DNA from: Verrucomicrobiota bacterium
Lineage (GTDB): Bacteria; Verrucomicrobiota; Verrucomicrobiia; Limisphaerales; UBA1100
Assembly: GCA_015660155.1 (NCBI GenBank)
Contig: DQLO01000291.1
Location: 1-19,959 of the forward strand
Direction: 5' to 3'
Length of the DNA stretch: 19,959 bases
The position numbers and the translations under genes were made by a program. The notes below the pieces were generated by a model. That model ran no database searches, had not been told where the DNA came from, and worked only from the letters and a program-made list of their open reading frames with translations. Shown here in pieces: positions 1 through 7,775 of the stretch (position 1 is the stretch's first letter; every line of letters starts with the position of its first letter).

Positions 1-251
1 GCCGACGTGATGTGTGCGAGGAGTGCAACACAGATTTGCGGTGCTGCCGTAATTGCGTTCACTTCGACGTCGCGGTGGCGCATCAATGCCGCGAACGCCG
101 CGCCGAGCCGGTGGATGAAAAAGACCGCGCCAACTACTGCGAGTACTTCGATTTCGTGCGGCGCAACTTCAAAAAAATCGATCCCTCCAAAGGCGAAATC
201 TGCCGCGCGGAAGCTGCAAAAGACACGCTTCGCAAACTACTGGGCGACTAG
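1..251 (+). CDS. C-terminal part of a small cysteine-rich, probably zinc-binding protein (5' truncated)
   Basis: The reading frame is open from the window edge (frame beginning at base 3) to TAG at 249-251, so the N-terminus lies outside. About 80 residues are visible. They begin with paired cysteines (CEEC, then LRCCRNCVHF) and continue with a further Cys in HQCRE, then an acidic/basic stretch (EPVDEKDRANYCEYFDF). The spacing of Cys pairs suggests one or more zinc ribbons or knuckles. I recall similar uncharacterised bacterial proteins with a DLRCCxNC...CRE...NxCEYF pattern, but no function is known to me. No signal peptide or membrane segment is visible in the part present. A short hairpin (251-258 with 262-270) directly follows the stop but has no T-run. 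Being a zinc-binding protein is an inference from the cysteines only. Confidence 0.6.
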   Translation, partial: RRDVCEECNTDLRCCRNCVHFDVAVAHQCRERRAEPVDEKDRANYCEYFDFVRRNFKKIDPSKGEICRAEAAKDTLRKLLGD

Positions 252-478
252 CAAATCCACAGGATTTTGCGCTGTGTGAATTTGACCACCCAACAGGTTG
301 TGGTTTTCTTGTTCACTGGGCTTGACATTTTCGTGAATATGTGGCCTTTTTCTCCCAGCGCTGCTGCCAAGGGGCAGTGCAAAAAAACGAACTCACAAAC
401 AAATAATTTCGATTCCTTCCCAGTACAGTTGGAATCCAAAATCCTACAGTAGCCTACTTTGTACTGTTTCTGAGTTCA
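252..478. other. Non-coding stretch, possible 3' UTR or small RNA upstream of a terminator
   Basis: No convincing gene is seen here. The short open frames on both strands lack a ribosome-binding site and recognisable content. Structure is visible: a hairpin at 363-376 (CTGCC/GGCAG), and complementary heptamers CAGTACA (421-427) and TGTACTG (460-466) that could close a stem just before the terminator at 479-524. A -35-like TTGACA is at 322-327, but I see no good -10 box 16-18 bases downstream. The stretch could be the long 3' UTR of the upstream cysteine-rich gene or the body of an independent small RNA. Confidence 0.3.
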
Positions 479-524
479 CCGGACCAGGAAGGCTCTCTTC
501 AGGCCACCTGGTCCGGCTTTTTTT
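479..524 (+). terminator. Rho-independent terminator
   Basis: A perfect 10-base stem (CCGGACCAGG at 479-488 with CCTGGTCCGG at 507-516) encloses an 18-base loop and is followed by C and seven T residues (518-524). This is a canonical + strand intrinsic terminator. On the minus strand no T-run follows the stem, so it would not be canonical for the PHP gene that ends at 537. The nearest + strand gene stops at 251, leaving about 230 bases of transcript unexplained. Confidence 0.8.
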
Positions 525-536
525 CGGCTGAAATAT

Positions 537-1790
537 TCAACGCCCGCGCGGACGCACCGGCTGCACCCAGGCGGATTGAAACTCCGGATAGCCGCGTGGA
601 TTGCGCATGCGATTGGATGCGGTGATCTTGGCGCGCACATAAATTTCATCGCCCTTGAAATGATAAACCGCGCGCTTGCCCTTCACCGTGGCGAGCACGG
701 TTCCGATGTCATCGCTGTACTGATGCGTGACACGCAGCTTGGCTCCACTGTCTACTGTGTAGGGTTTGTGCGTTTTATCATAACCCTTGCGCGTGCCGAT
801 GAATTGCGTGGTGTATTCCACGCCCGGCTCGGCGGCGATGGTGAGCGATAACATTTCTGCCGAGCGTTTCACTTCGTTCAATGTCACGCCTGTGCTTGCA
901 TAAAAATTGCCTGCCTCCAGTGCGGCCACCAGCGCGTTGGCCTCCAACTTTTCCGCGCGCACCATCACCCAGCCGCGGCCGGCGTTGCTGCGGATGGGGT
1001 TGATGCCGTGGTAGTTGTGCGCATCATCCGTGGCGAGGCCGTACAAAATGCCGAGGTTGAGTTCCGCGAGGCGGCGGGTGAGGATGATGTCCCACATACG
1101 CTCGGTGCTGGCGTGCAGTTTGTCGCCGCGGTCGCGCACGGAGGGGTGGCCGTTGTACACTTCAAAAAATCGTTGGCCCTTCACGCGCATGATTTCCTCG
1201 GCGGTGACGCCCCAGCCGAAGTTAGGATGATTGAGATGTAGGATCATCGGCTGGCCGGTGGCTTTGCGTTGGGCGAGCAGCGCGTTCATGTTGCGCTGCA
1301 TCACGTCCAGCACGCTATTGCCGCCGCTGGGCTTGATGAGCGTTTTGAGGTTGGTGGCGTTCATGTGCACCGGCGCAGTTTTCCAACGATCCGTGATTTC
1401 CTCACCTTGAATCATCAGGAATTTTCCGGGCACTTCCAGTCGGCCACGAAATTCCTCCAGCGTTTTTAGCCGCACCTCGAGCCGGCCATTGCGTTCGCGG
1501 GTTTGCACCCACTTGCCCCACGCCGCCTGATATTTGGCCAATGCCGGTGGGCCTCCTCTGTTTTTCATCACATCGCTCCAACGCTCGCCGGTTTGTAATG
1601 TGTTGTGGTCGGTGAGCGTGAGAAAATGGTAGCCGTGATCCTTGTACCACTTGGCGATTTGCTCGGGGTAATCATCGCCATCGCTCCACAGCGTGTGGGT
1701 GTGGAGATTGCCCTTCCACCATTGAGCCTCGGCAAAAGTGGAACCCGCCAGCGCGAAGCTAGCCCAGCAAAAAAGAAACGTGACTTTCAT
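537..1790 (-). CDS. Secreted PHP-domain metallohydrolase (CehA/McbA-like)
   Basis: The 417-residue protein has an N-terminal signal peptide (about residues 1-20, hydrophobic core FCWASFALAG) followed directly by the PHP signature GNLHTHTLWSDGDD (His30, His32, Asp37). Further metal-ligand candidates are Asp61-His62 in LTLTDHN, Glu130-Glu131 in IQGEE, His188 in HLNHPNFGWG and Asp256/His258 in ATDDAHNYHG. PHP proteins use a two- or three-metal site to hydrolyse phosphoester or related bonds. The CehA/McbA branch includes carbaryl and microcin-processing enzymes, but the substrate here cannot be read from sequence. The C-terminal ~130 residues look beta-rich. It is the last gene of the run leuA, DUF922, PHP on this strand, 41 bases after the preceding stop. 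No clear Shine-Dalgarno is seen. Confidence 0.85.
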   Translation of the reverse strand: MKVTFLFCWASFALAGSTFAEAQWWKGNLHTHTLWSDGDDYPEQIAKWYKDHGYHFLTLTDHNTLQTGERWSDVMKNRGGPPALAKYQAAWGKWVQTRERNGRLEVRLKTLEEFRGRLEVPGKFLMIQGEEITDRWKTAPVHMNATNLKTLIKPSGGNSVLDVMQRNMNALLAQRKATGQPMILHLNHPNFGWGVTAEEIMRVKGQRFFEVYNGHPSVRDRGDKLHASTERMWDIILTRRLAELNLGILYGLATDDAHNYHGINPIRSNAGRGWVMVRAEKLEANALVAALEAGNFYASTGVTLNEVKRSAEMLSLTIAAEPGVEYTTQFIGTRKGYDKTHKPYTVDSGAKLRVTHQYSDDIGTVLATVKGKRAVYHFKGDEIYVRAKITASNRMRNPRGYPEFQSAWVQPVRPRGR

Positions 1791-1831
1791 GCGCGAACGG
1801 TAGCGGTGCCCGCCCGCGCGTCAAGCTTGGG

Positions 1832-2428
1832 CTAGGGAAAACGTGCGCCCTGTTTTTTGCCGTGATCGGTTTTTTGGTCGTACTCCAATTCCATTGCGCG
1901 ATGGAGCTTCAGGATTTCCTGTGCCTTGAGCCGCACGGCTTCCTTGAGTTTTTCGCTGGAGGGATACACCTTAATGTTTGCGAAGGCTTTGTTCGCCGCA
2001 TCGCCCGCGAGCTCGGCCAGTTTGGCGTGGCCGTTTTCGTGCAGCTTGAGCCGCGCCAAATAAATCTTCCAACGGCGTTGCTCCAACGGGTTCGCTTCAT
2101 CCACCCCAACCCAGCGTGGAAGAATGAGGGTGGACTTCACGTCCACCGACCATTCACTGAGCCGATAAAAGCCCGCTTGTTTCGCGAGCTTGCCGTCCCA
2201 TTTGTAAGTCCACTGCAACGTCCAATCCGTGCGCGCGTCGAAGCGTTTTTTGCCCGTCGGATTCATGGGCCCCTGCGCGTCCAACGCTTTGCGCAGTTCG
2301 GTGGGCGTGCGGCCGCGGATGTCGTAAAATTGATTGGCCCGTTTGGCAGTCAACTTACCGCCCGGACGATCGGCTGCGGGAAGCGTCCAGCCGACGAGCA
2401 AAGCGAGTAGCATCAACGTTGGTTTCAT
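1832..2428 (-). CDS. Predicted secreted zinc-dependent protease-like protein (DUF922)
   Basis: About 198 residues from the ATG at 2428. This start gives a clean signal peptide (MKPTLMLLALLVG...LPAAD). An in-frame GTG at 2470 would add 14 charged residues before it and overlap leuA, so I prefer 2428, 4 bases after the leuA stop. The mature part contains FYDIRGRTPTELRKAL, then KRFDARTDWTLQWTYKW, and a zinc-metalloprotease motif HENGH (His130, Glu131, His134) in a helix following a WKIYLARL segment. This layout matches DUF922, annotated as predicted secreted Zn-dependent proteases. Activity has been inferred rather than shown for the family as far as I know. It probably acts in the periplasm. 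The close spacing suggests translation coupled to leuA, although no pathway link is apparent. Confidence 0.8.
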   Translation of the reverse strand: MKPTLMLLALLVGWTLPAADRPGGKLTAKRANQFYDIRGRTPTELRKALDAQGPMNPTGKKRFDARTDWTLQWTYKWDGKLAKQAGFYRLSEWSVDVKSTLILPRWVGVDEANPLEQRRWKIYLARLKLHENGHAKLAELAGDAANKAFANIKVYPSSEKLKEAVRLKAQEILKLHRAMELEYDQKTDHGKKQGARFP

Positions 2429-2432
2429 TCCA

Positions 2433-4007
2433 TCAAGGTTTGCTGCGTTTCGTTTTTTTAGTTTGGACACCGCCGGTGTCCAAATGCCGGTTCACGGCAT
2501 TCAAATACGCGCGCGCGCTGGCTTCGATGATGTCCGTGCTGGCGCCGCGACCGGCCACCAGTTTGCCATCGCCAAAATCCACTTTCACCGATACCTCGCC
2601 CAGCGCGTCCTTGCCTTGCGACACCGAGCGCAGCGCGTAATCCATCAGCTTGCCCGTCGTGTGCGTGATGCGGTCGATGGCTTTGAGCGCTGCATCCACA
2701 GGGCCATCACCGATGCCGGCGTCCTGCTCGGACTTGGGTTTTTTGGCGTTGGTTTTTAGCAAGCGCACTGTGGCCGTGGGCACGGTTTGGTTTCCGGTGG
2801 AGACGTTCAAATAATCGAGTGTCCACGTCTCCGGCACCATCGTGAGAATGTCCTCCACCAACGCGGTCAAGTCCTCGTCGTACACAAATTTTTTCTTGTC
2901 GCCGATCTCTTTGAAATGATCGAACAAAGCGGCGACGTCCGAAGTGGACAGCTTGAATCCCAAATGCTTCAAGCGCGCCGCCACCGCCGCGCGGCCGCTG
3001 TGCTTGGTGAGCGGCAGCTCGGTCTTGCCCCAGCCCACCGCGCGCGGATCCATAATTTCGTACGTCTCTCGCTTCTTCAAAATGCCGTCCTGATGGATGC
3101 CGCTCGAATGTGCAAACGCATTCTCGCCCACAATCGCTTTGCTGCGTTGCACCGGCAAACCGCTCATCCGCGCAACCAGTTTTGAAGCTTTGACAATTTC
3201 TTTGGAATTGATGCCGCAAAAAAAACCGCGGAACACATCCTTGCGCGTTTGGAGCGCCATCACGATTTCCTCCAACGCGGCGTTGCCCGCGCGTTCGCCA
3301 ATGCCGTTTACCGTGCACTCAACTTGTCGCGCGCCGGCCTTCACCGCCGCCAACGAATTGGCCACCGCCAGCCCGAGGTCATTATGGCAATGCACGCTGA
3401 TGATCGCTTTGCCGTTTTGAAATTCCGGCACGTGGTCGTGCAAGTGCGCGATGAGCGCGCCGTATTCTTCGGGCACCGCCCAGCCGACGGTGTCGGGAAT
3501 GTTCACCGTCGTCGCGCCGGCCTTGACCACGGCGCGGCAAATCTCCACCAAAAAATCCGGCTCCGTGCGCGATCCATCTTCCGGAGAAAATTCCACGTCC
3601 TTCACATGTTTACACGCACGCTTCACACCGTCCACGGCCAGTTTCAAAATTTGATCCTGCGCCTTGCCGAGCTTGTGTTCGCGATGGATTTTTGACGTCG
3701 CCAAAAAAACGTGAATGCGACCGCGCTTGCCCGCGGGTTTCACCGCCGCACCGGCGGCATCAATGTCCTTGTTCACGCAACGCGCAAGGCCGGCGATTTG
3801 CGCGTTCTTGATTTGCTTGGAGATGGTTTGTACCGCGGTGAAGTCACCATCGCTAATCACGGGGAAGCCCGCCTCTATGACGTCCACTTTCAAGCGGCTC
3901 AACTGCCGCGCCACCGCGAGCTTTTCGCGGAGGTTCATCGAAGCCCCTGGGCATTGCTCGCCATCGCGCAGCGTGGTGTCGAAAATCAAAACTCTGTTTT
4001 TGCTCAT
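2433..4007 (-). CDS. leuA: 2-isopropylmalate synthase
   Basis: A 524-residue LeuA, full length for the family. It condenses acetyl-CoA with 2-oxoisovalerate, the first committed step of leucine synthesis, in the cytoplasm. The TIM-barrel catalytic domain begins with FDTTLRDGEQCPGAS (residues 9-23). The metal-binding HCHNDLGLAVAN (His206, His208) and NGIGERAGN (Asn234 onward) are intact. A linker follows, and then a C-terminal regulatory domain (about 390-510) of the type that binds leucine for feedback inhibition. Related citramalate or homocitrate synthases share the barrel, but the GERAGN motif and full regulatory domain favour LeuA. The ATG at 4007 has a Shine-Dalgarno (AAGGAAAG). The gene is divergent from pgi, with about 80 bases between them. 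The C-terminal tail (GVQTKKTKRSKP) is lysine-rich and probably disordered. Confidence 0.95.
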   Translation of the reverse strand: MSKNRVLIFDTTLRDGEQCPGASMNLREKLAVARQLSRLKVDVIEAGFPVISDGDFTAVQTISKQIKNAQIAGLARCVNKDIDAAGAAVKPAGKRGRIHVFLATSKIHREHKLGKAQDQILKLAVDGVKRACKHVKDVEFSPEDGSRTEPDFLVEICRAVVKAGATTVNIPDTVGWAVPEEYGALIAHLHDHVPEFQNGKAIISVHCHNDLGLAVANSLAAVKAGARQVECTVNGIGERAGNAALEEIVMALQTRKDVFRGFFCGINSKEIVKASKLVARMSGLPVQRSKAIVGENAFAHSSGIHQDGILKKRETYEIMDPRAVGWGKTELPLTKHSGRAAVAARLKHLGFKLSTSDVAALFDHFKEIGDKKKFVYDEDLTALVEDILTMVPETWTLDYLNVSTGNQTVPTATVRLLKTNAKKPKSEQDAGIGDGPVDAALKAIDRITHTTGKLMDYALRSVSQGKDALGEVSVKVDFGDGKLVAGRGASTDIIEASARAYLNAVNRHLDTGGVQTKKTKRSKP

Positions 4008-4010
4008 TCG

Positions 4011-4018
4011 CTTTCCTT
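4011..4018 (-). promoter_or_regulatory. Shine-Dalgarno of leuA
   Basis: The minus strand reads AAGGAAAG, with the AGGA core ending 6 bases before the leuA ATG at 4007. It supports that start. No clear promoter boxes were found in the 80-base leuA-pgi gap. Confidence 0.6.
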
Positions 4019-4086
4019 CGCGGAAATGTGTTTACCAAAAAACCGTGCCGACTGCCAGTCACGATATGCGATGCGGCGGAGGTTGA

Positions 4087-5745
4087 ATGTTGTGCCGCTT
4101 GCGCGTTATGCTGCGCCGCCCCATGGAAACGGATCCACTAAAACTTTGGGAGCGCTATAAAGAGCGCACCACTTTTCATCCCGAGATTGGCCTCGCGTTG
4201 GATCTCAGTCGCGTGGACTTCGCCGATGATTTTTTCGAGACGATGCAGCCCGCGATGGACCGCGCCTTCACCGCGATGACCGAGCTCGAAGGCGGCGCGA
4301 TTGCCAATCCGGACGAAAACCGAATGGTCGGCCACTATTGGCTGCGCAATCCCGCGCTGGCGCCCACCGAAGAAATCCGAGGCCAAATCGAATCCGCGCT
4401 GGACGACATCAAGTCATTCGTCGCCGATGTGCACGAAGGCAAAATCGCCGGGCCCGATGGCCCATTTGAAAACCTCCTCTTAATAGGCATCGGCGGCTCC
4501 GCATTGGGCCCACAATTCGTCTCCCACGCCCTCGGCCAACCAAAATCAGACCGAATGCGATTATGGTTTTTTGACAACACGGACCCTGACGGTATCGATA
4601 AAGATATTGAAGAAATAGGAAAAACACTGTCTAAAACGCTGGTTATCGTCATTTCTAAATCTGGCGGAACGAAAGAAACCCGCAATGGAATGTTGGAGGC
4701 AAAGGCAGCTTTTGAACGCGAAGGATTGGATTTTGCCAAACACGCCTGCGCGGTGACCGGTGAAGGCAGCATGCTGGATAAAATTGCGGAAGCCGATGGT
4801 TGGCTGAAGCGATTCCCAATGTGGGATTGGGTGGGCGGTCGCTCCAGCGAAACCGCCACCGTCGGTTTGCTGCCCGCCGCACTCCAAGGAATCGACATCG
4901 ATCAACTCCTCGCCGGGGCCGCGGCCTGCGATGAATTGACCCGCCAACCCGACGCAAGCACCAATCCAGCCGCTCGTCTCGCGCTCGCATGGCATCATTG
5001 CTGTAACGGTAAAGGACATAAAGATATGGTTATATTGCCATATAAAGACAGATTAGAGTTGATTTCACGTTATTTGCAACAATTGATTATGGAATCTTTG
5101 GGCAAGGAAAAAGACCTCGATGGAGAAGTGGTGAATCAAGGGATTGCGGTTTATGGCAACAAAGGATCGACCGATCAGCACGCTTACATCCAGCAATTGC
5201 GCGATGGGGTGCCGAACTTTTTTGCGACGTTTATTGAGGTGCTCGAAGAGCGGTCAGGCGAATTGTTCCACGTGGAACACGAGATGATTACTTCGGGCGA
5301 TTATCTCAGCGGATTTTTCCAGGGCACGCGCAAGGCGCTTTATGAAAACGGGCGGGAATCGATTACCATTACCATTGGCGATGTTTCGCCGTTTTCGGTT
5401 GGGGTTTTGATTGCGCTTTATGAACGGGCGGTTGGTTTTTATGCGTCTCTGATTAACGTAAATGCTTATCATCAACCCGGCGTTGAGGCCGGTAAAAAGG
5501 CGGCGGAGCGAGTGATTGAGGTGCAATTGGCCATTTTTGAGTGCTTGATGCGGCGCGATGGAAATCCGATGTCGGTGGAGGATTTAGCGATGGAAACGCA
5601 GTCGGTTGACGACACGGAAACAGTTTACAAGATTTGTGAACATTTGGCCGCGAATGGCCGAATGGACAAAATTGACGGGGAAGGGCAGTTTGACGGACTG
5701 TATTGTTTGCCTCGTTCTGACGAAAATGAGTTTCCGATATCCTAA
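4087..5745 (+). CDS. pgi: Glucose-6-phosphate isomerase
   Basis: A 552-residue Pgi that interconverts glucose-6-phosphate and fructose-6-phosphate. Visible motifs are [14 protein letters not shown] (about 131-144), the sugar-phosphate-binding [12 protein letters not shown] (190-201), [13 protein letters not shown] (248-260) and [19 protein letters not shown] (349-367, with the catalytic-type Glu/His region). The start is uncertain. ATG 4087 has GGAGG (4078-4082) four bases upstream, the same arrangement as the small gene at 17266. The conserved protein seems to begin at METDPLKLW, which would be ATG 4123 without a Shine-Dalgarno. The stop at 5745 lies 20 bases inside mnmG, so the two are probably co-translated. 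A perfect parS-like palindrome lies in codons 394-397 (FHVE), in a stretch that I believe is variable in Pgi. Confidence 0.95.
   Translation: MLCRLRVMLRRPMETDPLKLWERYKERTTFHPEIGLALDLSRVDFADDFFETMQPAMDRAFTAMTELEGGAIANPDENRMVGHYWLRNPALAPTEEIRGQIESALDDIKSFVADVHEGKIAGPDGPFENLLLIGIGGSALGPQFVSHALGQPKSDRMRLWFFDNTDPDGIDKDIEEIGKTLSKTLVIVISKSGGTKETRNGMLEAKAAFEREGLDFAKHACAVTGEGSMLDKIAEADGWLKRFPMWDWVGGRSSETATVGLLPAALQGIDIDQLLAGAAACDELTRQPDASTNPAARLALAWHHCCNGKGHKDMVILPYKDRLELISRYLQQLIMESLGKEKDLDGEVVNQGIAVYGNKGSTDQHAYIQQLRDGVPNFFATFIEVLEERSGELFHVEHEMITSGDYLSGFFQGTRKALYENGRESITITIGDVSPFSVGVLIALYERAVGFYASLINVNAYHQPGVEAGKKAAERVIEVQLAIFECLMRRDGNPMSVEDLAMETQSVDDTETVYKICEHLAANGRMDKIDGEGQFDGLYCLPRSDENEFPIS
5264..5279. 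promoter_or_regulatory. parS-like ParB-binding site (perfect 16-base palindrome) inside pgi
   Basis: TGTTCCACGTGGAACA is a perfect inverted repeat and matches the widely conserved bacterial chromosomal parS sequence bound by ParB (Spo0J) and its CTP-dependent clamp. It lies in the pgi coding sequence, where TTC CAC GTG GAA encodes Phe-His-Val-Glu. A second copy of the core is found 1.2 kb downstream. ParB and ParA genes are not in this window. That the site is functional is an inference from the exact match and duplication. Confidence 0.8.
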
Positions 5746-7630
5746 AGATTTTGACGTAATAGTCGTGGGCGCCGGTCACGCCGGGGTGGAGGCCGCGCTG
5801 GCGGCGGCGCGGATTGGCTGCGATGTGCTGATGTTGACCACAAACGTGGACACCATCGGCCAAATGAGCTGCAATCCGGCGATTGGCGGCTTGGCGAAAG
5901 GGCATTTGGCGCGGGAGATTGACGCGCTTGGCGGGGAAATGGGCAAGTGCACTGATATGACAGGGCTGCAATTTCGGATGCTCAACCTCAAAAAAGGCCC
6001 CGCCGTGTGGGCACCACGGGCGCAATGTGATAAAAAGGCCTATCAATTCCGCATGAAATGGGTCTGCGAACGCGAGCCCAATCTCACCATCCAGCAAGGC
6101 CAAGTTTCCACTTTAATCCATAAGGACCGAGAAATGCTCGGCGTGGAGACGGCGATGGGGGTGCAGTATTTTGGCAAAACGACCGTCATCACCACGGGCA
6201 CCTTTTTGCGTGGGTTGATGCATGTGGGTGATGCGAAGGAAAAAGGAGGGCGTTCCGGCGAAGCGGCCGAAACGGGGTTGTCCGGATCGCTGCAGGAAGT
6301 GGGGTTGGAGCTGGGCCGATTGAAGACCGGCACTCCGCCGCGGTTGCTCAAGCGGTCCATAGATTTTTCCCAACTCGAGGAACAGCCCGGCGATGAGCCG
6401 GTTCCGTATTTTTCATTTTGGAAGGATGTTGAGCGGGATGAAGAGTTCCACGTGGAACAGTCTGAAAACCCGTATCCGAAGGGATCCATTTTGGATCAAA
6501 TCGGGGGTCAGCTAAAATGTTGGATTACGTGGACTAGTGCCAAAACAGCCTCAATTGTCCGGGAAAACCTGCATAAATCGCCGATGTATTCGGGTGTGAT
6601 CGACGGCGTCGGTCCGCGTTATTGTCCCTCGATTGAAGATAAAATTGTGCGGTTTGAGGACAAAGAGACGCATCAGATTTTTCTGGAGCCGGAGGGTATT
6701 GCCACGGATGAGATTTACGTGAACGGGTTTTCGACTTGTTTGCCCTTTGAGGTGCAGATCGAATTGGTGCGCACAATCAAGGGCTGCGAGAATGCAGAAA
6801 TCCTTCGGCCGGCTTATGCGGTGGAATACGATTTCGCCTCGCCGCGCCAGCTCCACCCTTCCCTGGAATCCAAGCCGTGCCGCAACCTGTTTCTCGCCGG
6901 ACAAATCAATGGCACTTCCGGCTATGAAGAAGCCGGCGCTCAAGGGTTGATGGCCGGCATCAATGCCGCGCTGCGTGTTCAGGCGAAGGAGCCATTAGTC
7001 CTGCGGCGCGATCAAGCGTACATCGGCGTGCTCATTGACGACCTCATCACCAAAGGCACACTCGAGCCCTATCGGATGTTCACCAGCCGCGCGGAGTACC
7101 GATTACTGCTGCGGCAAGACAACGCAGATATGCGTCTTTCCCAAATCGGTAACGATAAAGGAATGCTTTCAGATCGTTGTTTTGATGTTTTTCGCAAGAA
7201 AAAAATCGCCGTGGAAAATGAGCTTGAGCGGTTGGAGAAGACTTTTGAAGGGTCAACTTCATTGGCGCAGGTGTTGCGGCGCAATGAGGTGAATTATGAA
7301 AACCTGCCGCAGCGTGATGAATCGCTTTCGGAAGAGGTGCGGCGGCAAGTGGAGATCACGGTGAAATATGCCGGCTACGTGGAGCGGCAGGAAGCCGAGG
7401 TGGCGCGTTTCCGCACGATGGAGGACAAGCAGATTCCTGCGTGGCTGGACTACGCCGGCATCGTGGGCCTTCGCAATGAGGCGCGGCAAAAGCTGCTGGA
7501 TCATCAACCCGCCACGCTCGGGCAAGCCTCGCGCATTTCCGGAATTTCGCCTTCGGACATTAGCCTCGTGATGGTCCATATGAAGCGCGGGCCGAAACCG
7601 GCCAAGACGGCCGGCGTGGGTGATGAGTAG
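5726..7630 (+). CDS. mnmG: tRNA uridine-5-carboxymethylaminomethyl modification enzyme, FAD-binding subunit
   Basis: A 634-residue MnmG (GidA), close to the usual ~630. With MnmE it installs the (carboxymethyl)aminomethyl group on wobble uridine 34 of several tRNAs, using FAD and methylene-tetrahydrofolate. It starts [20 protein letters not shown], with the FAD dinucleotide-binding glycines at about 15-20. [10 protein letters not shown] carries the conserved Cys49. [10 protein letters not shown] carries the second conserved Cys. [14 protein letters not shown] and [17 protein letters not shown] are also present. The ATG at 5726 overlaps pgi by 20 bases, implying coupling. Compared with the family, the segment after FSFWKDVE (about residues 235-260) looks like a lineage-specific insertion, and it contains a parS-like site. 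The stop TAG lies within the left edge of a repeat element. Confidence 0.95.
   Translation: MSFRYPKDFDVIVVGAGHAGVEAALAAARIGCDVLMLTTNVDTIGQMSCNPAIGGLAKGHLAREIDALGGEMGKCTDMTGLQFRMLNLKKGPAVWAPRAQCDKKAYQFRMKWVCEREPNLTIQQGQVSTLIHKDREMLGVETAMGVQYFGKTTVITTGTFLRGLMHVGDAKEKGGRSGEAAETGLSGSLQEVGLELGRLKTGTPPRLLKRSIDFSQLEEQPGDEPVPYFSFWKDVERDEEFHVEQSENPYPKGSILDQIGGQLKCWITWTSAKTASIVRENLHKSPMYSGVIDGVGPRYCPSIEDKIVRFEDKETHQIFLEPEGIATDEIYVNGFSTCLPFEVQIELVRTIKGCENAEILRPAYAVEYDFASPRQLHPSLESKPCRNLFLAGQINGTSGYEEAGAQGLMAGINAALRVQAKEPLVLRRDQAYIGVLIDDLITKGTLEPYRMFTSRAEYRLLLRQDNADMRLSQIGNDKGMLSDRCFDVFRKKKIAVENELERLEKTFEGSTSLAQVLRRNEVNYENLPQRDESLSEEVRRQVEITVKYAGYVERQEAEVARFRTMEDKQIPAWLDYAGIVGLRNEARQKLLDHQPATLGQASRISGISPSDISLVMVHMKRGPKPAKTAGVGDE
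6445..6458. promoter_or_regulatory. Second parS-like ParB-binding site, inside mnmG
   Basis: GTTCCACGTGGAAC is the perfect 14-base core of parS. The outer base pair seen in the pgi copy is lost here because the left flank is A instead of T. It lies at mnmG codons 241-244 and again reads TTC CAC GTG GAA (Phe-His-Val-Glu), the same phase as in pgi. Clustered parS sites close to mnmG/gidA are a common feature of origin-proximal DNA. Confidence 0.75.
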
Positions 7631-7745
7631 CGCAGACATTCCTGTCTGCTGTAACGCAGGTTTTCAACCTGCAAACTGAGAATTGGAATATGGAGGTGCG
7701 AGTTTTTTCTGCAGACTTTTTGCAGGCAGGATTGCCTGCGCTACA
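7627..7745. repeat. Composite palindromic repeat element at the mnmG / LRR convergent junction
   Basis: The element is bounded by inverted ends GTAGCGCAG (7627-7635) and CTGCGCTAC (7736-7744). It contains three hairpins: GCAGACA/TGTCTGC (7632-7649, loop TTCC), GCAGGTT/AACCTGC (7656-7672, loop TTC) and GCAGGCA/TGCCTGC (7722-7739, loop GGAT). A T-run (7703-7708) sits between the second and third. Such GCAG..CTGC hairpin clusters resemble intergenic REP-like repeats that I recall from verrucomicrobial genomes, but copy number cannot be judged from one window. The first bases of the element include the TAG stop of mnmG. Confidence 0.65.
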
Positions 7746-7775
7746 CCGGCCCACATTTTTGCGAATGGCTTCCCC

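Noticed and set aside
252..262. DnaA-box-like AAATCCACA after the first gene
   Set aside because: Two mismatches to TTATCCACA, single copy, with no cluster of boxes or AT-rich unwinding region. It is not an origin.
4087..5745. Frameshift or fusion suspected from AT-rich patches within pgi (about 4550-4640 and 5010-5100)
   Set aside because: The frame is continuous and all Pgi motifs are intact. These are local codon-use variations only.
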